A stretch of 36,985 bases of DNA from Bacillota bacterium (GTDB lineage Bacteria; Bacillota; Clostridia; Peptostreptococcales; Anaerovoracaceae), in NCBI GenBank assembly GCA_017394515.1, contig JAFPXY010000055.1:1-36985 (forward strand), read 5' to 3'. Under the pieces are notes generated by a model. That model saw nothing but the letters and a program-made list of their open reading frames with translations, made no database searches and had not been told where the DNA came from. Every line of letters starts with the position of its first letter. Position 1 is the first letter of the stretch. The position numbers were made by a program, and so were the translations under genes. Below, piece after piece: positions 15,174-24,221 of the stretch.

Positions 15174-15827
15174 ATGGAGATAGAACTTAAATACGCAGCT
15201 AGCCCAGAGCAGGGCAAGGCCATCTTAAAGGATCTGTCAGAGGGAGATTCTGAAAAGATCAGGGAGATCCCTATGGTAGCCCTTTATTATGACACCAAGG
15301 ACAGAAGCTTAAGAGACAAGAGGCTCACCTACAGGATCAGACAAGAGGGCGATTCCTACGTCCTCACCATCAAGTACGGAAGAGGGTCTGATAAGGCGAC
15401 TTCAGGACTTCACAAGAGAGAGGAATACAACGTTCCGGTATCGGCGGACTTCCTGGATAAACCCGGTATCGATGTTCTTGAAGACACCCCTGTGTATAAA
15501 GAATACGACAAGGCCGTAGGAGGGCAGTATTCGGATGATCTGGGAGTGATGCTTCCCGTTAAACCTCTTATTCCCGAGATCAAAATGTACTTTACCAGAT
15601 GGGAGATGGACGTTCCCATAGGAAATGGCACCGCAGTCCTTTCTTATGACGAAGGATATATCGAAGCGGGGATGGGTCGGACACCGATTTCAGAGGTTGA
15701 GATAGAACTTTCAGAGGGAAGTGAGGAAGAATTGACGGCATTCGGCCAAAAAATCCTCAAAAAATACGGACTTGAACCGCTGAATAAGAGCAAATACGCT
15801 CGCGGACTTAAACTTTTGGACATTTAA
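15174..15827 (+). CDS. CYTH domain protein
   Basis: This 217-residue cytosolic protein of the CYTH (triphosphate tunnel) superfamily begins with the ExExK signature (Glu2, Glu4, Lys6). Further charged strands line the tunnel: LTYRIRQEG, YVLTIKYG, VEIELSEG and LNKSKYARGLKLL. Members bind and hydrolyse triphosphates (thiamine triphosphate, inorganic triphosphate) with a divalent metal; the substrate here is unknown. It starts 3 nt after the Cys-rich gene and is the last gene before a terminator. Whether it serves B12 metabolism or is a passenger is open. Confidence 0.88.
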   Translation: MEIELKYAASPEQGKAILKDLSEGDSEKIREIPMVALYYDTKDRSLRDKRLTYRIRQEGDSYVLTIKYGRGSDKATSGLHKREEYNVPVSADFLDKPGIDVLEDTPVYKEYDKAVGGQYSDDLGVMLPVKPLIPEIKMYFTRWEMDVPIGNGTAVLSYDEGYIEAGMGRTPISEVEIELSEGSEEELTAFGQKILKKYGLEPLNKSKYARGLKLLDI

Positions 15828-15838
15828 ATCAAAAAAAT

Positions 15839-15881
15839 AAGAGCAGAGTTTTCAAAAAACTTTGCTCTTTTATGTTTTTTT
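15839..15881 (+). terminator. Rho-independent terminator of the B12 uptake operon
   Basis: A 14-bp stem (15839-15852 with 15856-15869, one G-T pair) has a 3-nt loop. A T-rich tail continues to 15881. It ends the transcript that begins at the riboswitch. Confidence 0.85.
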
Positions 15882-15919
15882 GATGAAAAATGCTAAATAT
15901 ACGGCGCAATTGCTTTACT

Positions 15920-15980
15920 TTGCACATTTTTTACGTTATAATATACTGTCAAATAATGGCCATATATGCCCTTTGGCCAT
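15920..15980 (+). promoter_or_regulatory. Promoter and 5' leader of the tig operon
   Basis: TTGCAC (15920-15925) and TATACT (15942-15947) lie 16 bp apart; an overlapping TATAAT (15937-15942) is an alternative -10. In the leader, ATGGCCA (15956-15962) and TGGCCAT (15974-15980) form a small hairpin. AGGAGG (15986-15991) is 13 nt from the start codon, longer than usual. Confidence 0.55.
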
Positions 15981-16004
15981 AAATTAGGAGGATAAAAGTA
16001 AAAA

Positions 16005-17309
16005 ATGAAAGCAACATTTGTTTCAAGAGAAAAGAACGACGTAAAGTTTACAATGGAATTTACTGCTGAAGAATTCGAGCAGGCTCAGATCAAGGCTTAT
16101 CAGAAGTCAAAGGATCAGTTCGCTATCGACGGTTTCAGAAAAGGCAAGGCACCTCGCTCCATCATCGAGAGGAAGTACGGTGAAGGAATCTTTTTCGAGG
16201 ACGCACTTGATGAACTTTTCAGAGAAGAATATCCCAAGGCATTAGCTGAACTGGATCTTGAAGTTATCGACAGCCCCGCTGCAGAATTCACTCAGCTTAA
16301 GAAGGGTGAAGGCTTCACAGCTACCATCACAGTAGCATGCTTCCCTGTAGTTGAAGTTAAAGACTACAAGGGCGTTGAGATCGAGAAGGTAGAGCAGGAA
16401 GTAAAGGACGAGGACGTTGAGAACGAAATGACTCAGCTCCAGAGCAGAAACGCACGCATGGTATCCGTTGACAGAGAAGCTCAGGACGGAGATACCGTTT
16501 ACTTCGACTATGCCGGATTCGTTGGCGAAGAGCAGTTTGAAGGCGGCACAGCTGAGAAGCAGACCTTAAAGCTCGGTTCAGGCATGTTCATCCCCGGCTT
16601 CGAAGAACAGCTCATCGGATGCAAGGCTGAAGAAGACAAGGACGTTAAGGTTACCTTCCCCGAAGAATATCACGCAGAAGACCTGGCAGGAAAGGATGCT
16701 GTATTCCACTGCCACATCCACGAAGTAAGAGAAGAGCAGCTTCCTGAGCTTAACGATGATTTTGCACAGGACGTATCCGAATACGACACACTGGACGAAC
16801 TCAAGGCTAAGACCAGAGAGAGACTTCAGGATACCGCTGACAAGAGCGCTGTAGCTAAGATGAAGGATCTCGCTATGGAAAAGGTTATGGCAGCAAACGA
16901 AGTTGAAGCTCCCATCAGCCTTGTTAACGATGAGATCGACAGAATGATCCAGGAATTCCAGCAGCAGCTTATGTACTCCGGCATGAGACTGGATGACTAC
17001 TTCCAGTACACCGGAACCAAGATGGAAGACTTCAGAGAGCAGGTTAGACCTGACGCTGAAAAGTCAGTTAAGACCAGAATCCTTCTCATGGGCATCGTAA
17101 ACCAGGAGAACCTCGACGTGACCGACGAAGAGATGGAAGAAGAACTCGCTCTCATGGCTAAGCAGTATGGCACAGAAGTAGAGCAGATCAAGTCCATGAT
17201 CGGAGAGTCAAACCTTTCCTACTTCAAGAAGGACATGCAGGTCAAGAAGGCCATCGACCTGGTATATGACAACGCTGTTCAGACTAAGAAGGCTGAAGAA
17301 GAGAAATAA
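16005..17309 (+). CDS. tig: Trigger factor
   Basis: This 434-residue ribosome-associated chaperone and peptidyl-prolyl isomerase is usual in length. The N-terminal ribosome-binding domain has the signature [16 protein letters not shown] (about 44-60). An FKBP-like PPIase domain (about 150-245) shows [14 protein letters not shown] and [17 protein letters not shown]. The C-terminal helical arm (about 260-430) completes the fold. It meets nascent chains at the ribosome exit. It leads a run with clpP, clpX and lon, an order conserved in Firmicutes that joins folding and degradation of new proteins. Confidence 0.97.
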   Translation: MKATFVSREKNDVKFTMEFTAEEFEQAQIKAYQKSKDQFAIDGFRKGKAPRSIIERKYGEGIFFEDALDELFREEYPKALAELDLEVIDSPAAEFTQLKKGEGFTATITVACFPVVEVKDYKGVEIEKVEQEVKDEDVENEMTQLQSRNARMVSVDREAQDGDTVYFDYAGFVGEEQFEGGTAEKQTLKLGSGMFIPGFEEQLIGCKAEEDKDVKVTFPEEYHAEDLAGKDAVFHCHIHEVREEQLPELNDDFAQDVSEYDTLDELKAKTRERLQDTADKSAVAKMKDLAMEKVMAANEVEAPISLVNDEIDRMIQEFQQQLMYSGMRLDDYFQYTGTKMEDFREQVRPDAEKSVKTRILLMGIVNQENLDVTDEEMEEELALMAKQYGTEVEQIKSMIGESNLSYFKKDMQVKKAIDLVYDNAVQTKKAEEEK

Positions 17310-17335
17310 TCGAAAGATCAAAGAAGGAAGAAATA

Positions 17336-17917
17336 ATGACATTAGTACCTTATGTTATCGAACAGACTCCCCAGGGAGAACGTTCATATGATATCTATTC
17401 CAGATTGCTCAAGGACAGAATCATCTTCATAGGTGAGGAGATCACAGAGCATCTTGCAAGTGTAGTAGTGGCTCAGCTTCTGTTTTTGGAGGCTGAAGAC
17501 CCGGATAAGGATATCTGCATCTATATCAACAGCCCCGGCGGTTCTGTATCTGCCGGCATGGCCATCTATGACACCATGAAATACATCAAGCCCGAGATCT
17601 CTACCATCGCCATCGGCATGGCAGCCAGCATGGGAGCATTCCTGCTTTCCGCAGGTACCAAGGGCAAGCGCTATGCGCTTCCCAATGCAGAGATCATGAT
17701 CCACCAGCCTCTGGGCGGAACCCAGGGACAGGCTGAGGATATCAGGATCCATGCGGATCATATCCTGAAGATCAGAGCTAAACTCAATGGCATCATTGCC
17801 GAGAATACCGGCAGATCCATTGAAGAGGTGTCTAAGGATACAGACAGAGACAATTACATGACTGCAGAAGAAGCTGCAGACTATGGCCTTATCGATAAGG
17901 TCATCACTTCAAGATAA
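17336..17917 (+). CDS. clpP: ATP-dependent Clp protease proteolytic subunit
   Basis: This 193-residue serine peptidase forms the tetradecameric chamber fed by ClpX. The catalytic triad is intact: Ser98 (GMAASMGAF), His123 (MIHQPLGG) and Asp172 (DRDNYM). The oxyanion region SPGGSVSAG is also present. No long propeptide is seen. It lies 26 nt after tig, behind a GGAAG-type ribosome site, and directly upstream of its unfoldase partner clpX. Confidence 0.98.
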   Translation: MTLVPYVIEQTPQGERSYDIYSRLLKDRIIFIGEEITEHLASVVVAQLLFLEAEDPDKDICIYINSPGGSVSAGMAIYDTMKYIKPEISTIAIGMAASMGAFLLSAGTKGKRYALPNAEIMIHQPLGGTQGQAEDIRIHADHILKIRAKLNGIIAENTGRSIEEVSKDTDRDNYMTAEEAADYGLIDKVITSR

Positions 17918-17935
17918 CAGGCAGGGAATTGGATA

Positions 17936-19192
17936 ATGAGCAAATACAACAAAGACGATGAACTTTACTGCAGCTTTTGCGGTAAGTCCAGAAGCGAAGT
18001 AAATAAACTGATCATGGGCCCCGAGGTCAATATCTGCGATTCGTGCATCAGCCAGTGCGTTGAGATACTCGCAGAAGAAAGCATGGCCAACAGGAACGCC
18101 AGAAAGAAGCCCAGAAAGGCAGAAACCATGCCTACTCCCAGAGAGATAGTAGATGCACTCTCGGAGTATGTAATAGAGCAGGATGAAGCCAAAAAGGCCC
18201 TGGCTGTAGCGGTCTATAACCACTATAAGAGGATCAGGAATCTTGACTTGGGAGGAGACGTGGAGCTCCAGAAGTCCAACATAGTTTTGATCGGTCCCAC
18301 CGGATCCGGCAAAACACTTCTGGCCCAGACTCTCGCCAAGATCCTTGACGTACCCTTTGCCATTGCAGATGCAACTTCTTTGACAGAGGCAGGTTATGTG
18401 GGAGAAGATGTGGAGAACATACTCTTAAGACTGATACAGGCAGCAGACTGGGATGTGGAAAGAGCTCAGAAGGGCATAATCTACGTGGATGAGATCGACA
18501 AAATCGCGAGAAAATCCGAAAACGTTTCCATCACCAGAGACGTTTCCGGCGAGGGAGTACAGCAGGCCCTCCTTAAGATCCTCGAAGGAACCATTGCCAA
18601 TGTACCTCCTCAGGGAGGACGTAAACATCCACAGCAGGAGTTCATTCCCATCGATACCAGCAACATCCTCTTTATCTGCGGCGGAGCCTTTGACGGCCTT
18701 GACAAGATCATCCAGAGAAGGATGAACGCCAAGGTCATCGGTTTCAATTCTGAGGTGGGCAACAATAAAGGCGATGAAAATATCTTTTCTAAGGTTCAGC
18801 CTGAAGATCTGATGAAGTTCGGCCTTATTCCGGAACTCATCGGTCGTCTGCCCGAAGTGGTCGCCTTGGATCCGCTTTCACCTGAAGCTCTTGTGAAGAT
18901 CCTGACCGAGCCCAAGAATGCTCTTATCAAGCAGTATGAGGTGCTCTTTAAGATGGATAAGTGCGAGCTGGAGTTCACCGATGAAGCCATAGCAGCCATT
19001 GCGGCTAAGGCCAGCGAGAGGAAGACCGGCGCCAGAGGATTAAGATCCATCATGGAGAATCTCATGAGAGATATCATGTTTGAATTGCCTTCAAACCCGG
19101 ATGTGGCGAAGGTGATCATAACAGAGGACAATGTCAAGAACGGGACTAAACCCGAAGTGGTCTTAAAGACCAAAAAAACTAAAGTTTCATAA
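17936..19192 (+). CDS. clpX: ATP-dependent Clp protease ATP-binding subunit
   Basis: This 418-residue AAA+ unfoldase recognises tagged substrates and threads them into ClpP. The N-terminal zinc finger has Cys12, Cys15, Cys34 and Cys37. Walker A is GPTGSGKT (120-127), Walker [11 protein letters not shown]; the pore loop GYVGEDVE and sensor and arginine-finger regions are intact. The ClpP-binding tripeptide loop (IGF type) occurs in [10 protein letters not shown]. It lies 18 nt after clpP and 9 nt before lon. Confidence 0.98.
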   Translation: MSKYNKDDELYCSFCGKSRSEVNKLIMGPEVNICDSCISQCVEILAEESMANRNARKKPRKAETMPTPREIVDALSEYVIEQDEAKKALAVAVYNHYKRIRNLDLGGDVELQKSNIVLIGPTGSGKTLLAQTLAKILDVPFAIADATSLTEAGYVGEDVENILLRLIQAADWDVERAQKGIIYVDEIDKIARKSENVSITRDVSGEGVQQALLKILEGTIANVPPQGGRKHPQQEFIPIDTSNILFICGGAFDGLDKIIQRRMNAKVIGFNSEVGNNKGDENIFSKVQPEDLMKFGLIPELIGRLPEVVALDPLSPEALVKILTEPKNALIKQYEVLFKMDKCELEFTDEAIAAIAAKASERKTGARGLRSIMENLMRDIMFELPSNPDVAKVIITEDNVKNGTKPEVVLKTKKTKVS

Positions 19193-19201
19193 GGATTAGA
19201 T

Positions 19202-21520
19202 ATGAGTGACAGTTATTTTATGCCTTGTATACCTTTAAGAGGACTTATAGTGTATCCAAGGACGGTTTTACATTTTGACATAGGAAGAGAGAAATCCGTC
19301 AAGGCTCTGGAATCTGCCATGGCAGACGACAAGCTTCTGTTCCTGGCGTCTCAGAAGGACGAGAACGTCCTTCTGCCCACCAAGGACGATTTCTATCACA
19401 TTGGTACCGTTGTCAAGGTCAAACAGATGCTGAAGATCCAGGGGGATGGAGTAAGAGTACTTGTAGACGGACTTTACAGAGCAAGGATGATATCCGCAGG
19501 AACCGGCGAGCCCTACTTCAGAGTAGAAGTGGAGAGGGCAGAGACCATTCCCTGCGACACCCAGGATCTGGAAGTCCAGGCTCTCATGAGACTGGTGCTT
19601 TATGCCTTTGATGAGTACGTGGATCTGTCCGACTTAAAGCAGGAATGCTATGACGTGGTACAGGCCATCGAAGAACCTGAACTCTTCTGTGACACAATAG
19701 CCATGCAGATGAGGATCAAGATCTCCCAGAAGCAGGAGATCCTGGAAGCTCTGGACGTTAAGGAAAGGCTCAGGATCATAAACAGAATGCTCACCGAGGA
19801 GAACGAGATCTTAAGACTTGAACTGGACATCAACGAAAAAGTTCAGGACAGCATCAAGAAAAACCAGAAAGAGTATTTTTTGCATGAGCAGATGAAGGTC
19901 ATCCAGGATGAACTTGGTTTCGGCGAGGAAGCTCAGGCTGAGGTAAGCCGCTGGGTCCAGGAACTGGATAAGATCGAGTTAGAAGATAAGTACAAGGAAA
20001 AGGTTAAACGCGAAATCTCCAAATTCGCCAAGATGGGCCCCAATTCAGCAGACGCTTCCGTCATCAGGAATTACGTGGAGACCATCATAGGCCTGCCTTG
20101 GCAGAAATCCGCCAAGGTCAACTCCGACCTGAAAAAGGCCGAAAAGATCCTTAATGAGGATCATTACGGCATGGAAAAGGTCAAGGAGAGGATCCTTGAA
20201 TATCTGGCGGTCATCCACCTGAATAAGGCCATCAAAGGCCCCATCATCTGTCTGGTGGGCCCTCCGGGAGTAGGTAAGACCTCCATCGCCAAGTCCATCG
20301 CACGCGCTACGGGACGTGAATTCACCAGAATGTCCCTGGGCGGAGTAAGAGACGAGGCTGAGATCAGAGGCCACAGAAGAACTTACATCGGAGCTATACC
20401 CGGCAGGATCATCACCAACATCAAGGACTGCGGAGTTAACAATCCCGTATTCCTCTTCGATGAAGTGGACAAGATCGGCGCTGACTTCAAGGGTGACCCT
20501 GCGGACGCGCTTCTGGAAGTGCTTGATCCCGAGCAGAACAAGGACTTCACGGATCACTTCCTGGACATTCCCTTCGACCTTTCTAAGGTAATGTTCATCA
20601 CAACGGCTAACACAACGGATACCATTCCCAGACCTCTTCTTGACAGAATGGAACTCATCGAACTCTCCGGCTACACGGAGGATGAGAAGGTAAATATCGC
20701 AAAAAACTATCTCATCGGAAAGCAGCTGAAGGCCAACGGCCTCAAACCGAAGAACATCAGCTTCTCGGAAAAGGCTTTAAGAGACCTGATCAACTACTAT
20801 ACCAGAGAGTCCGGAGTCAGAAATCTGGAGAGAGAGATCGGAAACCTTTCAAGAAAGGTGGCCAGAAAGATCGTTACCAAGAAGGGAACATCCTTCAGAA
20901 TCACTTCAGGAAATCTGGAGTCATACCTTGGCAAGAGAAGATATCGTTTCGATACCGTGGAAGGACAGTCTGAAGCAGGCATCGTAACAGGCATGGCCTG
21001 GACTCAGGTTGGAGGGGATACTCTCTCCATCGAGACACAGGTGGTACCCGGCACCGGCAAGATTCAACTGACCGGTCAGTTAGGAGATGTAATGCAGGAA
21101 TCCGCTCAGGCGGCCATCACCTACATCAGATCCATCGCTGACGAATACGGCATCGAAAAGGATTTCTATAAGACTAAGGACATCCACGTTCACGTACCTG
21201 AAGGGGCAGTGCCCAAGGATGGACCGTCAGCAGGCGTGACCATGTTCACATCTGTAATGTCAGCCCTTACCATGACTCCTGTAAAGAAGGATCTGGCCAT
21301 GACCGGCGAGATCACTTTAAGGGGCAAGGTGCTTCCCGTTGGGGGCATCAAGGAGAAGGTACTGGCAGCCTACAGAGCAGGCATCCGCACCATCCTCCTT
21401 CCCGAGGAGAACAAGGCGGATGTGGATGAGATTCCTCAGAACATAAGCAGACACATTAAATTCGTTTACCTATCAAAGGCCAGAGAAACTCTGGATTATG
21501 CCTTTGACAAAGAGATATGA
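19202..21520 (+). CDS. lon: ATP-dependent protease Lon (LonA type)
   Basis: This 772-residue protease has an N-terminal LON substrate-binding domain (about 8-200), a coiled helical region, an AAA+ module (Walker [10 protein letters not shown], Walker [11 protein letters not shown]) and a C-terminal Ser-Lys protease domain. Catalytic Ser676 lies in DGPSAGVTM and Lys719 in [10 protein letters not shown]. Length is that of bacterial LonA. It degrades misfolded and regulatory proteins in the cytosol. Its stop overlaps the ysxC start by 4 nt (ATGA). Confidence 0.97.
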   Translation: MSDSYFMPCIPLRGLIVYPRTVLHFDIGREKSVKALESAMADDKLLFLASQKDENVLLPTKDDFYHIGTVVKVKQMLKIQGDGVRVLVDGLYRARMISAGTGEPYFRVEVERAETIPCDTQDLEVQALMRLVLYAFDEYVDLSDLKQECYDVVQAIEEPELFCDTIAMQMRIKISQKQEILEALDVKERLRIINRMLTEENEILRLELDINEKVQDSIKKNQKEYFLHEQMKVIQDELGFGEEAQAEVSRWVQELDKIELEDKYKEKVKREISKFAKMGPNSADASVIRNYVETIIGLPWQKSAKVNSDLKKAEKILNEDHYGMEKVKERILEYLAVIHLNKAIKGPIICLVGPPGVGKTSIAKSIARATGREFTRMSLGGVRDEAEIRGHRRTYIGAIPGRIITNIKDCGVNNPVFLFDEVDKIGADFKGDPADALLEVLDPEQNKDFTDHFLDIPFDLSKVMFITTANTTDTIPRPLLDRMELIELSGYTEDEKVNIAKNYLIGKQLKANGLKPKNISFSEKALRDLINYYTRESGVRNLEREIGNLSRKVARKIVTKKGTSFRITSGNLESYLGKRRYRFDTVEGQSEAGIVTGMAWTQVGGDTLSIETQVVPGTGKIQLTGQLGDVMQESAQAAITYIRSIADEYGIEKDFYKTKDIHVHVPEGAVPKDGPSAGVTMFTSVMSALTMTPVKKDLAMTGEITLRGKVLPVGGIKEKVLAAYRAGIRTILLPEENKADVDEIPQNISRHIKFVYLSKARETLDYAFDKEI

Positions 21521-22104
21521 TAATCAAAAAAGCAGAACTGGAAGCGGTGGCTGTTAAGCCATCGCAGTATCCAGAGGACAATTTGACAGAGATCGCCTTT
21601 GCGGGAAGATCCAACGTGGGAAAGAGCTCTCTTCTTAATCTTTTGACCAACAGAAAGAGCTTAGCACGCGTGTCCGGATCTCCCGGCAAGACCAGGACCA
21701 TCAACTTTTACAAGATAAACGACAGCTTCAGGATAGTGGACCTGCCGGGATACGGCTATGCCAAGGCCTCCAAGTCCCTTACCCAGGGCTGGGGAGAGAT
21801 GATGGAAAAGTACCTGGAGAACCGACAGAACCTCAAGATCGTGGTACAGCTCATCGATATCAGACACGAACCCTCCAAACAGGACGTCCAGATGTATGAG
21901 TATCTTAAGTATTACGGTCTCGACGGACTGGTGGTGCTCACCAAGGCAGATAAGGTCTCAAGAAATGAATTGAATAAAAACACGGCCATGATCAGGAAGT
22001 CTCTGGGACTGGGGCCTGATGATCTGACCATTCCCGTATCGGCTCTTAAGAGGACCGGCTACGACAAGCTTCTTACGGTATTTGACAGTTTATTAGAGGA
22101 ATAG
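21517..22104 (+). CDS. ysxC: Ribosome biogenesis GTP-binding protein YsxC/EngB
   Basis: This 195-residue GTPase of the TrmE-Era-EngA-EngB family is needed for large ribosomal subunit assembly. It has G1 [13 protein letters not shown]3 [10 protein letters not shown] and G4 TKADK, and the conserved FAGRSN start of the family. The lon-ysxC order is classic for Firmicutes. Translation is coupled to lon through ATGA and leads 2 nt later into the DUF1232 gene. Confidence 0.96.
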   Translation: MIIKKAELEAVAVKPSQYPEDNLTEIAFAGRSNVGKSSLLNLLTNRKSLARVSGSPGKTRTINFYKINDSFRIVDLPGYGYAKASKSLTQGWGEMMEKYLENRQNLKIVVQLIDIRHEPSKQDVQMYEYLKYYGLDGLVVLTKADKVSRNELNKNTAMIRKSLGLGPDDLTIPVSALKRTGYDKLLTVFDSLLEE

Positions 22105-22106
22105 AG

Positions 22107-22472
22107 ATGAATTTTTTCAGTTTTAGATTTCTGTTAAAAAGGATCCGAGCCATCAAGGAGATGATGAAGGATAAGACTGTGCCTAAGAGAAAGAAGGCGC
22201 TGGTCATCTTCGGTCTGATCTACCTGGTTTTGCCGGTGGATCTGATACCGCCTGTACTGTTTCCCTTTGGCTTTTTGGACGATCTGGTGCTGTGGCTGTT
22301 TATCATATGGCACCTTAGCGACATACTGGATACATACTGGATGGGTGAAAAGACCGAGGATTATTCCAAGAACTTTAAATCCAAAAATCTCGTAGAAGAC
22401 GTTACTTACAACGTTGAAGAAGAAGGCCAGAAGGCCGAAAATACCGATTCTGAAAGCGGCGAAAACATTTAG
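22107..22472 (+). CDS. DUF1232 (YkvA-like) membrane protein
   Basis: This 121-residue protein has a DUF1232 core: PKRKKALVIFGLIYLVLPVDL followed by IPPVLFPFGFLDDLVLWLF, a hydrophobic hairpin with conserved P-DLIP and DD motifs. The C-terminal tail is acidic and charged (about 95-121). The function of DUF1232 proteins is not established; they are small membrane-associated proteins. It sits 2 nt after ysxC and 10 nt before hpt, so cotranscription is nearly certain. Confidence 0.85.
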   Translation: MNFFSFRFLLKRIRAIKEMMKDKTVPKRKKALVIFGLIYLVLPVDLIPPVLFPFGFLDDLVLWLFIIWHLSDILDTYWMGEKTEDYSKNFKSKNLVEDVTYNVEEEGQKAENTDSESGENI

Positions 22473-22482
22473 GAGGATAGAA

Positions 22483-23007
22483 ATGGAAGTAACAGTAGGA
22501 AGAATACTTTTTACGGAAGAACAGATCAGAGCAAGGGCCAAAGAACTGGCGGCTGAGATCTGCGAGGACTATAAGGGAGAATCCCTCTACCTGGTAGGCA
22601 CCTTAAGAGGCGCTCTCGTATGGATGGCAGATATCATGAAAGAAATCACTCTGGAGACAGAGATCGACTTCATCGTGGCATCCAGCTATCAGGGAATGGA
22701 CACCACCGGAGTAGTCACCATCAAGAAAGATATTGAAGGAGATGTTTCCGGAAAGAACGTCATCATCATCGAGGACATCGTTGATACAGGAACGACCCTT
22801 TACAAGCTTCTTGACTATTTCAAGGGCAAGGGAGCTAAGTCAGTAGAGATCTGCTCCATGCTCAATAAACCTTCCAGAAGGAAGGCACCTGTTTCTCCTA
22901 AGTACAACGGTTTTGAGATCGATGACCTCTTCGTTATAGGCTATGGACTTGACTATAACCAGAAGTTCAGAAATCTTCCCTTCGTTGGCGTAGCTGAACT
23001 GAGATAA
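22483..23007 (+). CDS. hpt: Hypoxanthine-guanine phosphoribosyltransferase
   Basis: This 174-residue purine salvage enzyme converts hypoxanthine or guanine plus PRPP to IMP or GMP. The PRPP-binding signature is VIIIEDIVDTGTTL; the early LVGTLRGALVWMADI and later FVIGYGLDYNQKFRNLP are typical of bacterial HPRT. An in-frame upstream extension to 22414 is rejected because AGGAGG at 22471-22476 sits 6 nt before the ATG at 22483 and the product then has family length. Confidence 0.95.
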   Translation: MEVTVGRILFTEEQIRARAKELAAEICEDYKGESLYLVGTLRGALVWMADIMKEITLETEIDFIVASSYQGMDTTGVVTIKKDIEGDVSGKNVIIIEDIVDTGTTLYKLLDYFKGKGAKSVEICSMLNKPSRRKAPVSPKYNGFEIDDLFVIGYGLDYNQKFRNLPFVGVAELR

Positions 23008-23025
23008 TAATAAAGAAGGGTAGAT

Positions 23026-23622
23026 ATGGACACATTTAAGTGCAATTATCATATGCATTCTCACTATTCCAACGGAACTCTTAGCCCAGCCCAGCTGGTC
23101 AGGAAGTTTATCGAAGAGGAATACGATGTGCTGTCATTGACAGATCACGATTCCATCGACGGTTTAAAGGAGTTCATGGCAGCTTGTGAGGCGACAAAGA
23201 TCAAGGGAGTGCCCGGGGTGGAACTTACGACTACTCATGAATTCATGGGAAAGGTGTATGACATCCACATCCTGGGATATAACTTTGACCCCAACAGTCA
23301 ACTCATAGCTGAGGCTTGTCAGAGATCCAAGGATGATACACTGCCTTGTCTTAAAGCTGAAGAAGCCATAAAGATGGTGGGAGAATCCGGGGGACAGTGT
23401 TTTTTGGCCCATCCTGTAAAGATCCCGGGACTGGGAGAGAGAGGCACCGAAGAATTCTATAAAGAATTCGAAGCCCTCCTTAAGGATCTTAAGAAGAAGG
23501 GGCTGAAGGGCCTGGAGTGTATCAATCCCATGCACACGGAAGATGAAGAGTATCGCTTCATCCAGTATGCGGGAAAGTATCACCTCCACATTTCCTCCGG
23601 GACTGATCATCACGGAGAATAA
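23026..23622 (+). CDS. PHP-domain phosphoesterase, short C-terminus
   Basis: This 198-residue metal-dependent hydrolase of the PHP superfamily resembles YciV/RNase AM. Metal ligands are visible in YHMHSHYSNG, LTDHDSIDG, the VELTTTH segment, FLAHPVKIPG and the final GTDHHGE. It stops immediately after that last motif, while relatives I know continue for some tens of residues. A +1 shift just before the stop would read on as ENKSDSNLFKRE, so a frameshift is possible. Substrates of the family include nucleotides and RNA ends; the substrate here is unknown. It lies 18 nt after hpt. Confidence 0.82.
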   Translation: MDTFKCNYHMHSHYSNGTLSPAQLVRKFIEEEYDVLSLTDHDSIDGLKEFMAACEATKIKGVPGVELTTTHEFMGKVYDIHILGYNFDPNSQLIAEACQRSKDDTLPCLKAEEAIKMVGESGGQCFLAHPVKIPGLGERGTEEFYKEFEALLKDLKKKGLKGLECINPMHTEDEEYRFIQYAGKYHLHISSGTDHHGE

Positions 23623-23655
23623 ATCTGATAGCAATCTTTTTAAAAGGGAGAAGAC

Positions 23656-24207
23656 ATGGATATTTTTAACGAAAAAAAGGTAGCAGCCTCCGTCAGGACT
23701 GATGAAGACTTCAAGGCGGCTCTTGAGTCGCATGTGGAAGTGATCTTCCTTCAGAATTCCGACATCATGAATGTACAGGGACAGATCGAAGAATGCCATG
23801 CGGCCGGAAAAAAGGTCTTTATCCATATGGATTTTGCTGAAGGCATCGGCAAGGACAGAGCAGGGCTCAGCTATTTAAAGAACCTGGGCGCTGATGGTAT
23901 CCTTACCACCAAGACCGGTCTCATAAGATCTGCCCGTGATATCGGACTTCTGGCGGTACAGAGGTTTTTCATAGTGGATTCCCATTCCGTAGATACGGCA
24001 GTTGATTCCATTAAGATAGCCAAACCTGACATAGTCGAGATAATGCCGGGAGTAGTTGAAAAAAAAATAAAAGAGTTTGCCGAGAGAGTGGATACGCCCA
24101 TTCTGGCAGGCGGACTCATTGAGCTTGAAGAAGAAGTGGACAGAGCCATTTCTTCCGGAGCTAAAGCAGTATCCACAGCGGATCAGTTACTGTGGAGCTA
24201 TAAATAA
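23656..24207 (+). CDS. glpP: GlpP-family glycerol-3-phosphate-responsive antiterminator
   Basis: This 183-residue TIM-barrel-like protein of the GlpP family shows GKKVFIHMDFAEGIGKDRAG, LGADGILTTK, FIVDSHSVDTA, KPDIVEIMPGVV, PILAGGLI and GAKAVSTADQLLW, the pattern of Bacillus GlpP. That protein binds leader mRNA with glycerol-3-phosphate and prevents termination upstream of glp genes. No glpF, glpK or glpD gene lies in the window, so its target is elsewhere. GGGAG at 23645-23649 serves as ribosome site. Confidence 0.92.
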   Translation: MDIFNEKKVAASVRTDEDFKAALESHVEVIFLQNSDIMNVQGQIEECHAAGKKVFIHMDFAEGIGKDRAGLSYLKNLGADGILTTKTGLIRSARDIGLLAVQRFFIVDSHSVDTAVDSIKIAKPDIVEIMPGVVEKKIKEFAERVDTPILAGGLIELEEEVDRAISSGAKAVSTADQLLWSYK

Positions 24208-24221
24208 TTGGAGGGATATCA

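Noticed and set aside
22414-22482. N-terminal extension of hpt
   Set aside because: The ATG at 22483 has AGGAGG at proper distance and gives the family length; the extension lies inside the DUF1232 gene.
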